From contig NW_024104532.1 in NCBI RefSeq assembly GCF_003945595.2, forward strand, positions 557,501 to 621,500: a stretch of 64,000 nucleotides of DNA, written 5' to 3'. Made by a program: the position numbers and the translations under genes. The notes under the pieces were generated by a model, which saw nothing but the letters and a program-made list of their open reading frames with translations, was not told the origin of the DNA and did no database searches. Of the stretch, positions 48,261 through 62,300 are shown piece by piece. Positions within the stretch are counted from its first letter, which is position 1, and each line of letters begins with the position of its first letter. Source of the DNA: Pipra filicauda. Lineage: Eukaryota > Chordata > Aves > Passeriformes > Pipridae.

Positions 48261-49449
48261 TTGGATTTTCTATCAAGCACTAGAATTTCCAAAGTTGAGG
48301 CTCTGGAATCTGAATTTGGGCGATACATGCTAAAAGATGCTCAAGTTTGTTTCCTTTACTATTTATGATGTGCAACTGATGTGCAAGTTCTTTGTAAAAT
48401 CTGCTTTTGAGCTTATTGTACAATAGCTGATGAAAGCTGAGCTGAAGATCTCTGGGGGATTTGTATTCTCTTCCTGCTCATCTCAGCACAGGTCACAGGA
48501 AGGTGGAGTATTCTTACAGTGCAGAGTGGCCACTTAAAGGGAAAAATTGTTGTGTGTGGCACTTTCCTGCTCCATCTAAACTAGTGGTTCCCGCTGTAAG
48601 TGCAGGAAGGCAGTTTGGTTAAGCACTGGCTCCCCCAAGTGGTTTTCGAGTACTTTGTACAGAATTTAGCGAGTTCGAGTAGGTGGCAACAGTTTAGTGA
48701 TTAACACATCTACAGAAAGATCATGTTTTAGTCTAACCCCTGGCTTTCACCTGCTGCTCTTGAAGTTGTTCTGAGCTTTATTTAGCTTGAAGCAGGAAGT
48801 CTATCAGGATTAAGTTTGCATTTTGGCTGGAAGAATTTGGAACACCCTTTGATCTAAAAAATCCATCACTTAAACAATGATCTTTAGTGTACTTACAAAC
48901 TTTCTAAATTCATGATACATGCTCCCCTCCCACCCATATCAACCTTTCTGCTGCATTTAAACATTGCTTCTAGAAGTGACTAAGACAGCTGCTATGTTCA
49001 CTAAGGCTCATACAGCCTTGTGCTTTTCTTAGGAAGAGTTACTTTTTCTAACCAGACAGACAAAGCCTTCAGGTAAGCTGTAAAACTGGTCAAAATATTA
49101 CATGTTCAAGACTGCAGAATCCACAATTGGTTTTGGCACTTCTAGAATAGCACCATTCTAGAGAGCTTGATTGTACCTCAAATTCACCACCACTGTAGCA
49201 AAAAGCAGTTTGTTCAGCTGTGGATGTTTTCAAAAGCAGGGACTTTTCCTGACCTGGGGAAATTCCTTCTCTCTCGCTAGTCATGCTGGAAACAAAAGAT
49301 CTTGCCGCCTTTTACCTTGTACAGGTGGCTTCACCACACAATGCTAAGCCATAGCACACATTTAACAACAAAAAAGAACCCACCCCAGACTTATTTTTAA
49401 TGCATTTGCCCTTGCTTGATATTGATTTCTATACATCAAATTAAATACC
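48261..49449. other. CNOT8-GEMIN5 convergent intergenic gap
   Basis: The region is about 1.2 kb between the two poly(A) signals. It shows only chance open frames on both strands. No repeat family, RNA gene or conserved motif was recognised. Confidence 0.5.
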
Positions 49450-49469
49450 AATTCATGGTGGTAGAAGAC

Positions 49470-49475
49470 TTTATT
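49470..49475 (-). terminator. GEMIN5: GEMIN5 polyadenylation signal
   Basis: Read on the minus strand this is AATAAA, about 420 bases after the GEMIN5 stop (49894). The intervening 49476-49893 is taken as the 3'UTR. No better signal lies closer to the stop on that strand. Confidence 0.6.
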
Positions 49476-49893
49476 TAAAGGAGGGAAAAATAAACTCACA
49501 ATGCTTCTAAGAACAATACTGGCTTAAGGGTCAGTTTGGTTACAGAAACCATTGATTTTCCTGAGGGAAGCTACTCTTCCTCTGCTGAGACTGTACAGCT
49601 GCTCAAAACTTTCTCTTACACGTAAATAGCAAGAGCTTTCATGAGCATAGTTTCCAACAAATAAAAAAAGACTATACAAAAATCCTGTATAACAGTTCAA
49701 GCCCACACCCTCCTGCTTTTCAATTTTCTAAGTGTCCTTAAGTATTGTTAGTGAATGAGCACAAGTGGGTCTGTATATAAACCTGACTTTTTGTTTCAGT
49801 AACAGCCACAGCCATCAAAACAAGCCTTCACTTGAAGAAAGTAGAGCCTTGGTGTTAAGTAACTGTAGGCAGCTCAAGAAGGGAGACAGAATG

Positions 49894-52800
49894 TCATGTC
49901 AAGAACCTCCTGACAGCCTTTTTGTAAATATTAGCACTGCTGTGTTTCCTAAGGAGATCCAGAGCCTGTTCCTGTAGCTCAGGGGGGCACTGGGATCCAA
50001 GGTGAAGGAGTACAAGGCAGCATTCCAGCACGTCAGGGAAGGGCAAGACCTGCAAAAAAGGAGCATGAGGTGACTGTCAATTACAAGTGCTCAACAACAT
50101 CTTCAGGTAGGCAGCTCTCTAAAAACACTGCTTTATAGAATCCTTGAAACAGAGAAAGTCAGGATGCATTGTCTCCTCTTCACGTTTAACCCCGTTTGCA
50201 GCCTCTTGCATCATCACCATGGTTACATGTTTTCAAACATGTGATGAGTAGTTTCTACAGTTCCTGATCTATAAAGGCCATTTTATAGCTTAAATTTCTG
50301 ATTTTACTGTTTATCAATTTTTTTTTCATATCTAATTAGCAAGGAATTACTTCTAAAATGCATGAGATAGATCCATACAGGATATCCCATTGAATTCTCC
50401 CATGCAGGAGCTTTAGCTACGCTTTCCAACTGCACAGGAAAAGTTATGCTTGAAAGAAAAACACCACCCTGATGCCACGTGTCAGCTGTGTCTCAAAATT
50501 CCATAGGATCACAATCCCTCCATGGAAGGGATTCTGTAATGAGGCTGCCCTTTCAGAACCACAATGGCTCTTCTGAAAACTTACCTTTAAACTGTCTGGG
50601 AATTCCGCTAGTTTCTGCTTTGCATTGAGAAGCTGCTTTGTGAGCTCAGGGAGTGTAACTGGTTGCTTTATTTCATCTTTGCTGTCAAGAAAAAAACAGG
50701 TGTCATCGGTAACTGTTTTGCTTAAGTTACTGCATACCCTCTCTCCTGTACACTGAGCACAGGAGATAAATGGAAAAGTCTTTTATGTCCTAGCTCCTTC
50801 TTGCCAAAGTCCCAAACAACTGTTCAACAAAGAAACAGATCTCTTAGACCATGCCTGTCCTTTTCATTGTCTTCCCCTTTTCAAGATGCCCTATTTTTTC
50901 ACTATAACAACACACTTCGTGTATCACGAAGCTGTGCAGCTGCACTAAGTTTGGGAATATGGTGGTTCAGCCCCAGGAAAATGCAAGATTTCTGAGCTGT
51001 GTGTTTAAGTGTCCCTGGGTGTTCAGCTGGAGATTAGAGGCAATTTGCTGCACAAACACACAGAAAAAAGCAACACTTTTCAATCCACTGATTCGTGTGC
51101 TGAATCTTACCCATTCATCTGGTTGCTGTCAGAGCATGGTTTGTCTAATTCAGTCTCTGAACTCTGCTCCAGGTTGCTTTCCTGGGTGTTTCCATTTGTG
51201 TTTTCCTGGAGATTGTTCCTCTGCTGCTGATGCTGGCGGATCATTTCTGCTAAAGTCTCCTGGACCTCCGCTATATCTCTCTGGGTGTTCTGTAACACAG
51301 CCATCTCTTCTGAAAGGAGCACTTTGCAACCCTTCAGTTTTGATTGTCCGTCTACCAAATCGACCAAGTTAGTTCCTGAGTCACTTTGCGTCTCACACTT
51401 CTGCACTTCAGTTGTATTGCAGAGGTTTTCATCCATCTCAGCTGGAGTTTGATCCGTTTCTCCAGGGGAGGAGTCACCTGAAAGGTAACTCTTCTCAAGA
51501 GCTGTCTGCTCACTGGGGCACAGCACAGGATCCAACACAGCCTTTTGCAAGCCAGGAGGGTCTTTGGGTGGGTTCCACCACAGGTCATAGAGCAGTCTGT
51601 AAGCCACAAAGCCCTCCAAACTTCTGCAGGCATCCATGCTCTGGGAATTTGTGCTGTCTAGTTTGTGTCTCAGGTCATCACAGCCTAATAATGAAAACAG
51701 GATTACAAATAGTTCACAGAGCTTTCCAAAGACAAAGAGCAGATCTGGTAAATGAACCAGGAAACCCTGGAAACCCAAATCAGGGATTTACTCAGATACT
51801 GGCAGAGCAGTACGGAAGTATGAAAGCAAATACATCTTTGGAATCTTTGTAAACACAATACTTTGTTCTAACATGGGATTGTTCTCATCAGCTACAGCAA
51901 ACTTCCTTGGTCCCAAGCTGCACAACACAACAGTCATGAAATCAAGAGCCACAAAAGAAATGCACTGCATACTCTAAAGAGAATGAATGGAAGAGCAGGT
52001 TGAAGTGATCTGTAACTGTGAGATGAACACAGCTTTCTAATGTCCCCTATCTTCCTTACAGAACAGAATTCACTCTGTTTCCTACGTCAGTTGACACAGC
52101 TGAGCTTCCTTCACAGGCAGGAATTTTGATCACCCAGTGCCCCTTGCACTAGCAAAATTCTACAAGTTTCCATAGATATGGGTGTCTTGTTCCTTCCAAA
52201 TGTTATTGTGCCTAGGAACATTAATGGACACAAAGCTGTGCTTACAGGGAAGAGCCCTGTATCTGTCTGTCAGTGCCAGGAGAACAGAGGAGAGACTTAC
52301 CCTCAGGAAGGATGATACTGCAAATCTCCTGCATCAGAGTGAAATTACCAGCATCAAAACTGCGGGTCACAGCCCCAAGAATACTTTTCACTGCCTCATC
52401 CCAGGTACCAGACTGACAGCTCAGTGCTGCAAGGGCCAGGTCATGGGAGATATGGAAAAGCACCTACAGAAAGCACCAGAGAGCAAATTAATGTTTTTTA
52501 CTGCAAAGTATGAGCTTATGGCCACTGTGGAAGAGCCCAGAAGCACATGACTTACACCACAAGCAATTTTAATGACAATGCAATTTACAGTCTCCTTCAT
52601 GCAGGAAATACAGCACTTCTACATCCCTTACAGCTGTAAAATCAGCAGCTGTGCTTGCATGTGTAGATGAGAAGTAGATGGGAAGTAGATGAGAAGTGGG
52701 AGCACATCAACTGTCAGTGACTCACCGTGGTCAGAGAGAAGAGCTGCAGGAGCACCAGTCTATGGACAGACCTTGTAAACTCCAGGATATTTTAACAACA

Positions 52801-53378
52801 AGCAGCCCTGCCTCCCCTAAGTTCAATACCCTGAACCAGTGCTGAGACTACTCAGCTATCTCAGTCACTCCTGGCCAGCACATCTCGGTGACCTCAGTGC
52901 TCACCATGACGCCATACGTCCAGTTCTTATCCTGCACAGACACAAATGCAGAAGCACCTGGTGGCTACACAAAGCTGTCCCAGCTGATGATCATCTCTTT
53001 CTCCCAGACTATAACCCATCCTGCAGCAGGGTGCAGACATCAGTGTCCTGGCAATGTCTGGTACAACAGCACAACCCGGCTGGTTTTACTCTGCGTGTGT
53101 GCAGATCAAAATCCATTTACCTGCTTTGGGGGTGTGTTGCTGGTAGAAGGAGGATGCTCAATCTGGTGCAGCTGCTCCCATGCACATGTGGCTCGTTCAG
53201 TGGTGTCCATGCCCAGCACATTCTGCCACACTTCTATCACCATGTCAAAAAACGAGGCCTCTCTGTTCAGCTCCCAGCTGTGGTAACAGGGAGGAACGGG
53301 GCTCTTTCGCTCACAGGGATTTCTTTCACTAAGGCACCTGCAAAGCAGCTCGTTGAGGCAGAAAACAAGTCTTTGTCC
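49894..53378 (-). other. GEMIN5: GEMIN5 C-terminal RNA-binding region exons
   Basis: Exon 53378-53121 ([14 protein letters not shown]) follows the TPR-like part. Exon 52463-52301 contains [14 protein letters not shown] and [15 protein letters not shown]. The 574-base exon 51684-51111 contains [15 protein letters not shown], a long variable Ser/Glu-rich linker, then the conserved helix [19 protein letters not shown]. The last two exons carry [19 protein letters not shown] and [12 protein letters not shown]. Human GEMIN5 places its non-canonical RNA-binding sites RBS1/RBS2 here. Confidence 0.88.
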
Positions 53379-56300
53379 CTTTAAAAAGGAAAAAAAAAGA
53401 AAAAAAGAACGCTGAGCTGTTGCTACAAGAAAAACAATCCCTTGCTGACCACAGCAGGTACAATGATTTAAGAACATCATGGCTGATAGCAGTTTGCTGG
53501 TGACAGACTGGCAATGGCAGCTACCAAAGAACAATGGTGACACAGACTCTGATGGGAAATCAGAAGGAAACCTCAGAAAAAGCCAAGGCAGTCACCTGCT
53601 TCTCAGCCCACTTGAAAACAGATTTCAGGTTTAAGCCTCCAGCAGCTGGACTTAGAGTTGGGATCATTTGTTCCTTTAAATCTTTTCTCACACTTAAAAA
53701 AAGAATACCCCTTTTCTCAACAACCTCTCATATAACAAGCACAGAGAGTCTACACACCTCCCCACCATGGGCCCTCTGCAAAGACACATGCTTTTCCATA
53801 GGGTCATTGCAATATACTCCTAGAAAAATATTTTCAGGCAAAACCAGCTCAAAAGACTATTTGTGGACTACTAACATATGGGAAGTAGTGCCAAGTTAAG
53901 ATAATCTGGAGAGACAAAACATGAAAGAAAGCAGAAAGGAAATGACCAGACTCACAAATAAAGTTTTATGTTGCTGAAGGACTTCCTGAGCTCCCACCCA
54001 GTTCCTCGATAACAGCAGGTCTTGTGCACATCTCAAAGACAAAGTTGCTGACAACTCCTCCTCTCCAGATATCAGTGCAAGCTCAGCAGCAGTTTTAAGG
54101 GATGTCACATCCCCCTTTCTTGACAACACTTTTACTGCATCATAGGGTGAAGAAGCCCCCAAATAACTGAAAGAGATAAAAGCAAATCAGATTGATTAGT
54201 ACTAAAATGCAATTTTAAAATTGTGTTGCAACACAGTAGCTTCTCTTCCCACCTACATTAGAGGGAATCTAGTGAGATAGGCTCACCTCAGACAAACGAT
54301 GACCAGAGGAGTTAACAGAATTAAACTGCTACAAAACCAAGGACTTTCTTTGTTTCAGGCATGGAACCAATTCTGTCTTTTTCCCAGTAACACTCACCAT
54401 TTGGCAGCCATGGAATAATGACCAGCTTTTTCTAACAGAGCTGCCCAGCTGGTGTAGAGATCCCTCAGAACTGGATCCTCTGGACGCAACCTGGCCTTAG
54501 CAATTACAATTGCTTCCCTAATGCACATAAGGGAAACCAGACAGAAAAGTTAATTGACTGTGTACAAAAAGTGAAACAAAATGTCAAATCTAACCTACTA
54601 GAAAACAAGATAAAATCCTAAACATAAATAATACAGCAACCTGTAAAAATTGTTCACTTTCAGGAGCTCGATGGCCTCATACACTTTATGGATGGACAGG
54701 AGATGGGAGGCAGCCTTCACATACTGCTCCTGGAAACACAGCTGCTTTGCAAAGGCTTCTACTGTCCAAACCCAGGCCTGATATCCAACTGCAAAAGAGA
54801 AGGCAATATCATTGGAGGCAAAGGTTAAGACTGGAAGAATTCATGTGGGATGACATCATCACTGGTTCTTCAACACGTACCTATTCTCTGCCCCAGATGA
54901 GTTTCTTATTTCTTAACCATCCTAATACAAGTTTCCATGAGGGAACAAAACAGGGCAAAACTAGGGCTTGAACATGACTGTAGGAGTTCACTACCAGTAA
55001 AATAACTTAAAAGCATATTTACATCAACAGCCAGCTGTAAGGACTGCTACTTATTAGAAAGAACCCAACTCCTGAGTTCCTATCCCAGAAGGACCAGCAC
55101 GAGGGTACCCTTGGCAGCCAATTTCACCTGCTTATGTGTTACAAGAGCAAACATACCCATGGGTGACATTGCCACGAGCTGGTCTGTCAGCTCCCCCCTC
55201 TCAGCAGCTGCCTGGAGGACACCCTTCATGTCTCCTTTCCACAACATGAGCTGCTGGAAGAGCTCTGGATGCCCATTCTCTAAGTGATGTTTTCCTGTTG
55301 GAAGCAAGCACACCTCCTATCAGCAGGAGTGCAATAGCATTATTTGTCACAGTAAAATATCTTGGCAAAAGTGAGATCAAGCAAGCCGAAGATACTGCAG
55401 GTTTGCATCTGAAAGGTGCAAAAACTATCTGGAAAAAATATGTATTTTCTTCTTTTCACACAGAACTGCATTCTTAATCCTAGACTGTCATCCACAGTAG
55501 AGAAAACTTGAGCATTTTTCCCAATTTGTTTTCTCCTTGAATGTACCAGTTACAATGAACATACTGGCAAAATGGATTCATTATTCCACTTACCTTCCAC
55601 ATCAATCATCTTGTGCAGAGAATCCCTGTCTGTAAACAGCCCCAAGTGGATGCAATCCTTAAGGTCAGGGGACACATCTTCGTTATTATCTAAACCAGAT
55701 AAGAATAATATTTAAGAAAAACATTTAAGATTTGGTACAACACTGGGAACTGGAACGTGCCAAGTCACTACCACTCAGTTACACTCAACTGTTGGCAAAT
55801 ACTTATGTCTTTTACTTCCTTTCCTGCATAGCAGATTTAATAATCTGCAGATCAACACTCAGCACTTAGTTTTAAGTTTGATTAGAAGGATGGTATTTGC
55901 ACAGAACATTTATTCTAAATCAAACATAGCACATTCCTTTGCATGCTCTAAGGAACAATACTGTGAGCAGACAAACATCTCCCTCATGGCTTGTTTTCCT
56001 CTGCTCACATTATACTTTTGAAGGTGAAAGCATTTTGCACATACACAGACAATTCCACCCTGTCTCAACAACATAGGATCTTACTCAAAACCTGGCTGAG
56101 TGCCTACAGAGCACAGAAACACTGCAAGAGCAGTGAGATAAGAGACCACAGTTAGTCATACACTTTGATAAAGGGGAGGATTTTTAAAAACTAATGCCCA
56201 GTTGTCAGCCAAGTCCCTGGACACACATGATTCTGAGAACTTGAGAGCACCTACCCTCTAAGCATTTTAGTTTTATACTGATACCTTTAGTTTTCAGACA

Positions 56301-59300
56301 TGTAGCCAGCCTCAAGCAGTCCTGATGCAATTCATCTTTTGATCTGTGATCCATGAATGTGCTGAAGGGCAGAATAGAACGAGGCTTCTTCTTCTTCAGA
56401 GAGGCATCAGGAGCTGAAAAATCAGACACATTGTAGTCACTGCTGCAGTTACAGCAGAACTCCTCAATGTATTCCAAAGCACCCTCTTTTTCACACTGGA
56501 AATCAAAAAGCAGATGCTCAAGAGCCACAAAAATCTTTACTATGACAACCCTGACTTTCGAATACTGATCACTTTGCATATTTTCTGCCCATCTTGCCTG
56601 GAATAAAACTAGCAACTAAAAGGCACCATTAAACACTTACTGAACTGACCTGACAAACAGGGCAATTAAAATAAACAAGCACACTCTTATTTCTCTGGCA
56701 CTTATTTGGTCACATCAGGAAGGGAAGCTGCAGCCAAACACAAGCCTAGAATGAGAAACTCTGCAGGACTGTTAAAAGACCCTAAAACACACTAACTTGG
56801 TTTCTCTTTAGGTGGATCCTTTTTCACAGGAGCAGCTTTCTGGGTCACAAAAGGCTTTGGCAAGTTGAATGAAGAATAATCATATGCAGATGAAGATGTA
56901 TCCTCGGACACTGTGGAGTTAAGTGATTAAAAAAAGGAAAACCAATGAATGGAAAAGGCCACAGCAGAAAAATTCACATATTCACAATCTGTTACATTAA
57001 CTTTGAAATATACCAAGCTTTGCTTTGCCATAGAACTTAATAGCTTTTTAGGGAAAGGAAGTATCAAGAGAACATTAGAGAACTGTCAGAAGGCTAAATA
57101 AGATGTCAACAGACACTAATGAAGGTCCACCAGTATTATAAGATTTATCACCAGAAGGCAACACTGATCAAAAAATCACATTGTTTCAAGCCAAACACAG
57201 TAACTCTGTTCATGAGGCCAGAATCTTCTTATTTAAAGACAGTTAGTCCCAAACTAGTCTAGAAAATGATGAAACGCATTCCAGAAGCATATTTCCTTCA
57301 AGTGGACAATTTCAATAAAACCATATAATGAGAAAATCTGCATGAAAATTAAAGTTGGTGGTGCTCTGAGGGCTGAACACTCAGAACCATTGAACTAAGA
57401 TGATTTAATTATTACCAGTCACAGAGACTTTATCAGGCAACTCTGTCTCCTGAGCTTCTTTTTCTCCTTCATGGTCCAACACTCCATTTTCCTCCAGCAA
57501 CGTTTCCTTCATGCTTTCATCTCCATTCATGGCATCATTTACATCCTGCTTGCCTGAACTCTGTCCTATAGGCTTTTTTTTCTTCTTGGCTTTGACTTTT
57601 GGTTGCATACTTCTTTTTTTCTCTAATTCTATACTCTTCTTGCCTATAAAAGATTGCAATGTTAGTGTATTAGCTGCCTGTCTCTGAAGATCAACATTTA
57701 GTTTCCAAATAAGGATACAACTCAATTTAAACCTGGACATGGTTTATTCCTGAAGAGGAGGCAGGCAGATTTAGAATTCAGCATAAGAACTTACACCACT
57801 TCAATGTGGCAACCCTCTATTTCCCAGCTCCAATATCACATTCAGGAAAGGATGTTTTGTTTGAATATACTTACCCTGAGGGGGCCGTGTGTGCTCCTGC
57901 TTTGAGATGTGCCATCTGTGAACAGAAAAATCATCTGCTCCTGTATAAACACAATCTGAATCCACTGGTGACCACTGGACACTCAGCAGGCGGCCCTGGT
58001 GCCCTCGGTAGTTGCAAAGTGGCTCTTCCTTCATAACATCCCATACCTTCAACAAGAAAGAAACCCAGTTACTCAGAAACTCTATTCTTTCCCTAATACT
58101 CTGCATCTTCTCATGATTTGCACTTGTAGGAACTTCTCTCTTGGGTTTTTGAAGGGGTATCTCAAACACCAACACGCAAGTGGAGAAAATTCAGGGCTTG
58201 CTTTGTTTGCATTGATACAGTTGCATAACACCTTTCTTTTTTAAAGATTCCAAAGTGTTAATACAAAACCAATAATGACTGGACTTACAAATCATTTTGC
58301 AAGTTGCAAAAACATAGAGACAGGTGCGTATCAGGTATCCAGAATCAGGAGATGGTTACCAAGGGTAAATTTGCAGTACTTCAGTAGTTTATCTCACAAA
58401 AAAGCTCTGGTGTTTAGCAATACTTCTGAGAGGCTGTGGACAGTACCTGTGCAGTGCCATCATAGCAAGCAGATACCAATCTTCCCTCATGGTGGGGGCT
58501 CCAAGAAAGACTTGTTATTTTAGCTGTGTGCCCAGCCAGAGTTCGAAAAGGCTCTGTTATTGTCAAAGGATTTTCTGAAGTGCTCTCTGAAAGAAAAAAA
58601 AAGAAAAGGATCAAGTATGGCCAGCAAGACAAACCAGAACTAAACCAAAAAAAGATGCCAAAACTTGAAATATAATCTGCAAACTGTTACCTACAACGCT
58701 CTTCAGATTATGCACATAAATGGTGGCATTGACTGAGCCTGAAGCTATCAAATAACTCAGCTCTGGCTGGTTCCCATGCTCATGGTGCCAACGAATGGCA
58801 TTAATCAGCTTGTGATGCTGTTGGATAGTGCAGAGCAACTTCAAGTTTGGGGCCTGAAATATTTCAATTGAGCTGAAATATAAGAACAACAGGGTAAGAA
58901 TTCCAGTACTTGGTGAAAATGGTTGTCTTGCATGAGCAGAATTATAGAACATAATTACAGTAACTGAGTTTGTGCTTTCTGGATTCAACTCAAACCCTTG
59001 TTTCATACATCAGTAAAAGTGCATTTCAACCATGAGTGGATCCTTGAAAAATAACTGAGTGTGATAATGAGAATCCTCCATGACAAGAGCACCTAAAACA
59101 AGTAACAAGGAATGCTATATTATCATAACTCAAATACATCAGCAGGGAAAGAACAAGAGACAAAGCAGGGCAACAGGAAGTACTTTTGCTTCACCAGTGA
59201 CTCTAGTGAAGATCAGCACAGACACCACACTTAACCTACAAGTGAAACGTACCCATCCTCATTGCCAAGAGCCAGGAGTTTGCCATCTGGTTTCCAGCTG

Positions 59301-62300
59301 ATCTCTGTACGTGCAGGCAGTTTGTGCTGTAGAAAGAAGACACAACTATTGCCAAAAACTCTTAAATCTCTGTCAGAGCAAGACTCATAACTGGACAGAG
59401 GTGCAATTAATCTCACAAAAGGCTCCACTGCTTTCATAGCAGTTTAAACAGTTTGAGTCAGTGAGTGTCTCTGAAGTTCACATGTGGAGACTGAGGGCTT
59501 CAAAGTCTTTGTTACAGATATATCAGGAAGGCCAAGTCAGAAGCTTACAACCACAAGGCCACAGAAACTATGGCATGGTTACTGTGAATTCATAAAACCC
59601 CCTCAAATTCATACTCACTTTGATTGAATTAGTGTCTCGGATGACTTTGTTGATGTCATTTGCTTCTCCATTAAGATTCCAGGGATTGTGTTGAAAAACA
59701 ATACCTTCTCCAGCACAACTATATAAAGTTACAGAGGGCTGTTCACTTTCTTCTCCTATCCAACAAAGAAAAAAAGCTAAATATACTTTGTTCTTCATCA
59801 GTCTTCACAGAAGTAATCACTCAGACTATAAATCAAAACATTATTTCAAAAGGCTCTATGCATGTCTCAATTGCCTGTAGTCCAGCAGCAGGAAATTCTC
59901 ACAACACAATCCTCTGAAAGGACCTTTCATTTCTACCAAGAGATCTCTCATAGCACAATCACTGCAAGTATTAAAATGCCCTTTAAAGTTTGTCTCTAAA
60001 AAAAAAATTCAAGTTGTGTAAGAAGAGCTAATGGAGCAGTTCTGTTCAGTTCAAATGGCAGAAACACACTTCTGGAGCTGAGGAACATGTATTTCATCTG
60101 ATGCAGTCACTGAAAGAAGCCTGTGTGGAGTTACTGGGCTGTAACACCCTGACAAACAACCCCAGAGGTGTGGTACAATCCTCCTACCTATTTCCTGAGG
60201 ATACTAGAATTCAAAAACTAGAATAGTTTGCAAAAATTTTTAGCAAAAATTATTAGCAAAATATTACTAACAAAAATTATTAACAATTGCAAAAATTATT
60301 AACAATTCCTCAAGCAGAATGCATTCTTAGCTGCTACAAAGGATTGCTACCAAGCAAATGGGGCTCCTTCTCCTAAGAAGGGAGGGCATCCCAGCTTCAT
60401 GGCATCTCTGAGCTCTGCATGGATGTTCTACTTTGTTACAAGGCGTTGGAAAACTCACCAGAAGTCAGAGGAGGAGTTGGAGGCCCCCAAGCTAATGCAT
60501 ACACAGTCTTCTTGTGGTAAGTACTGGAGATCTGAGGTGGCTTGTTCTTAGCACTGGGCAAGAAAGATAAGGAAGTAGGTTTCAGCAAACAGAAATTAAA
60601 AAAAGATAAAATCAAAGCAACATATTTCCAGACACGAGGTGCTTTAACATACTAAAGCCATGGCACAAACAAGCTTTCTTCAACATCTGCTCTAGGACAC
60701 TACTACAAACTGTCCTGGTGAGCTTTCCCTGCACGATGCTTCTCCTTCCCCAAAATTGTCTTTCTGGCTAAAGTCTTCCCCAACTCATGTCCTTCCACAG
60801 GTGATCTCTGGTCATGCAATTTTAAGTTTACCTTAAGGCAAGTTGACCTTAGAAGCTATCAAACAATGGAGATGAAAAAATGCACCGAAAATCTAGCTGT
60901 TTGAATAGTTTTAATTTAGTTCTACTCTTGTCCAGCAGCAAAGATATTCCTCAGGAAAGACCACACCACCCACCTGTGGTAATACATCAGCAGGATCTGA
61001 CACTAATGAATTTGAAAGCTACTCTTTTACCTGCTGGAGAAGGTGTCAAATATGCCAACTTTTCCATCATCTGTTCCAAAAGCCAAGGAGCCTTCCTTAG
61101 TTGGATGCCAGGATAACTGCAAGAAAAATACAGAGAAATATATAATGACATAAGCCAAGACACTTCAATAATAAATAAAAGGAAAACATTGAAACTGCTG
61201 AGCAAGGACTATGCCTTACACCCACCCTTCCAACTACAGCCACTGGATCTGATCACTCTGCTCTGAGTATCAAAGGCTCTCCCTTACCAGGTATGGTGGG
61301 ATAAGATAAAATGGACTACAAATCATTAAAATGCTATTTGACACCTACACTGCAAAACAAAAATGGAAAATATGATTTTACTTCTGCCAGCTATTTTACC
61401 AGACTGTAGCTTCTGGTTAGTTCCTGGTTAACCTAAACTGAAGACATCTGTGTTGGTTTTTGTATGTGTCAAACTTCCTAGCAGAGCAAGGGCAACCATG
61501 GATGAAACAAGGAAGGATGATGAAGGAGGATAACAGTAAAAAGTAATGTAACAGCCAGCTGGACTTCAGCTGATTTTCACTAGATGTAGTGAGGGCATCT
61601 AGGGTTGTAAATAGGTCTAAAAATTTGCTGGCAGACCCTAAAATGTCTTGTAGACTGAAAGAATCGAGTACAAAATGAACAACTTGGCTTTTGCTGGGAA
61701 AAACCTTCTTCAGAGTGAAAGAGAAAAAAAAAATACTTGAAAAAAATGGAGTGAAAAGAGGAGAAGAGATAAGAGAAAAAAAAAAGGAATCCAAAGCACA
61801 CTTACTGCTGTGACCTTGGACTTTATGCTTTGCCAGAAGGTTTTAACATCGTAAATATTGTTCATGGACAAAGTATTCCACACCCGGATCATGCTGTCTC
61901 CAACCCCGATGGCAAGACAGCCTGTGTCCACAGGGGAGAAGGCAAGACTATAGACAAAGCCTCCAAGTGAGGGCATGGTCCAGCTGCAATCCAGAGTTGA
62001 CAGGTCCCAGCACTTCACCTGAAGAATATTTAAGGAACAAGGAATAGTTAAATATAGAGTGACTGATATGACAAGGAAAAACAAAGCAAGTTGTGAGATG
62101 AAGAATTAAAAGGTCAAATTCAAGGCCTGACAGTATGTGATCTGCACCCAGAGGATCACATGTCACTGACAGGGCTGCAATAGTTGGAAGACTGTAATGA
62201 AATGGACACAATGAATATATTTCAATACTATGGTCCTCTTCAAATTTCAAAATAGGAGGCACTCTGCTGCCTGTAAAAGGCCAAAAATTTAAAAAAAAAA

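Noticed and set aside
60459..60546. GEMIN5 exon starting at AACAAGCC after CTAAG (60546)
   Set aside because: This acceptor breaks phase with the upstream exon ending AGC-AG. The acceptor CTTGCCCAG seven bases earlier (exon start 60553) keeps the frame and gives [10 protein letters not shown].
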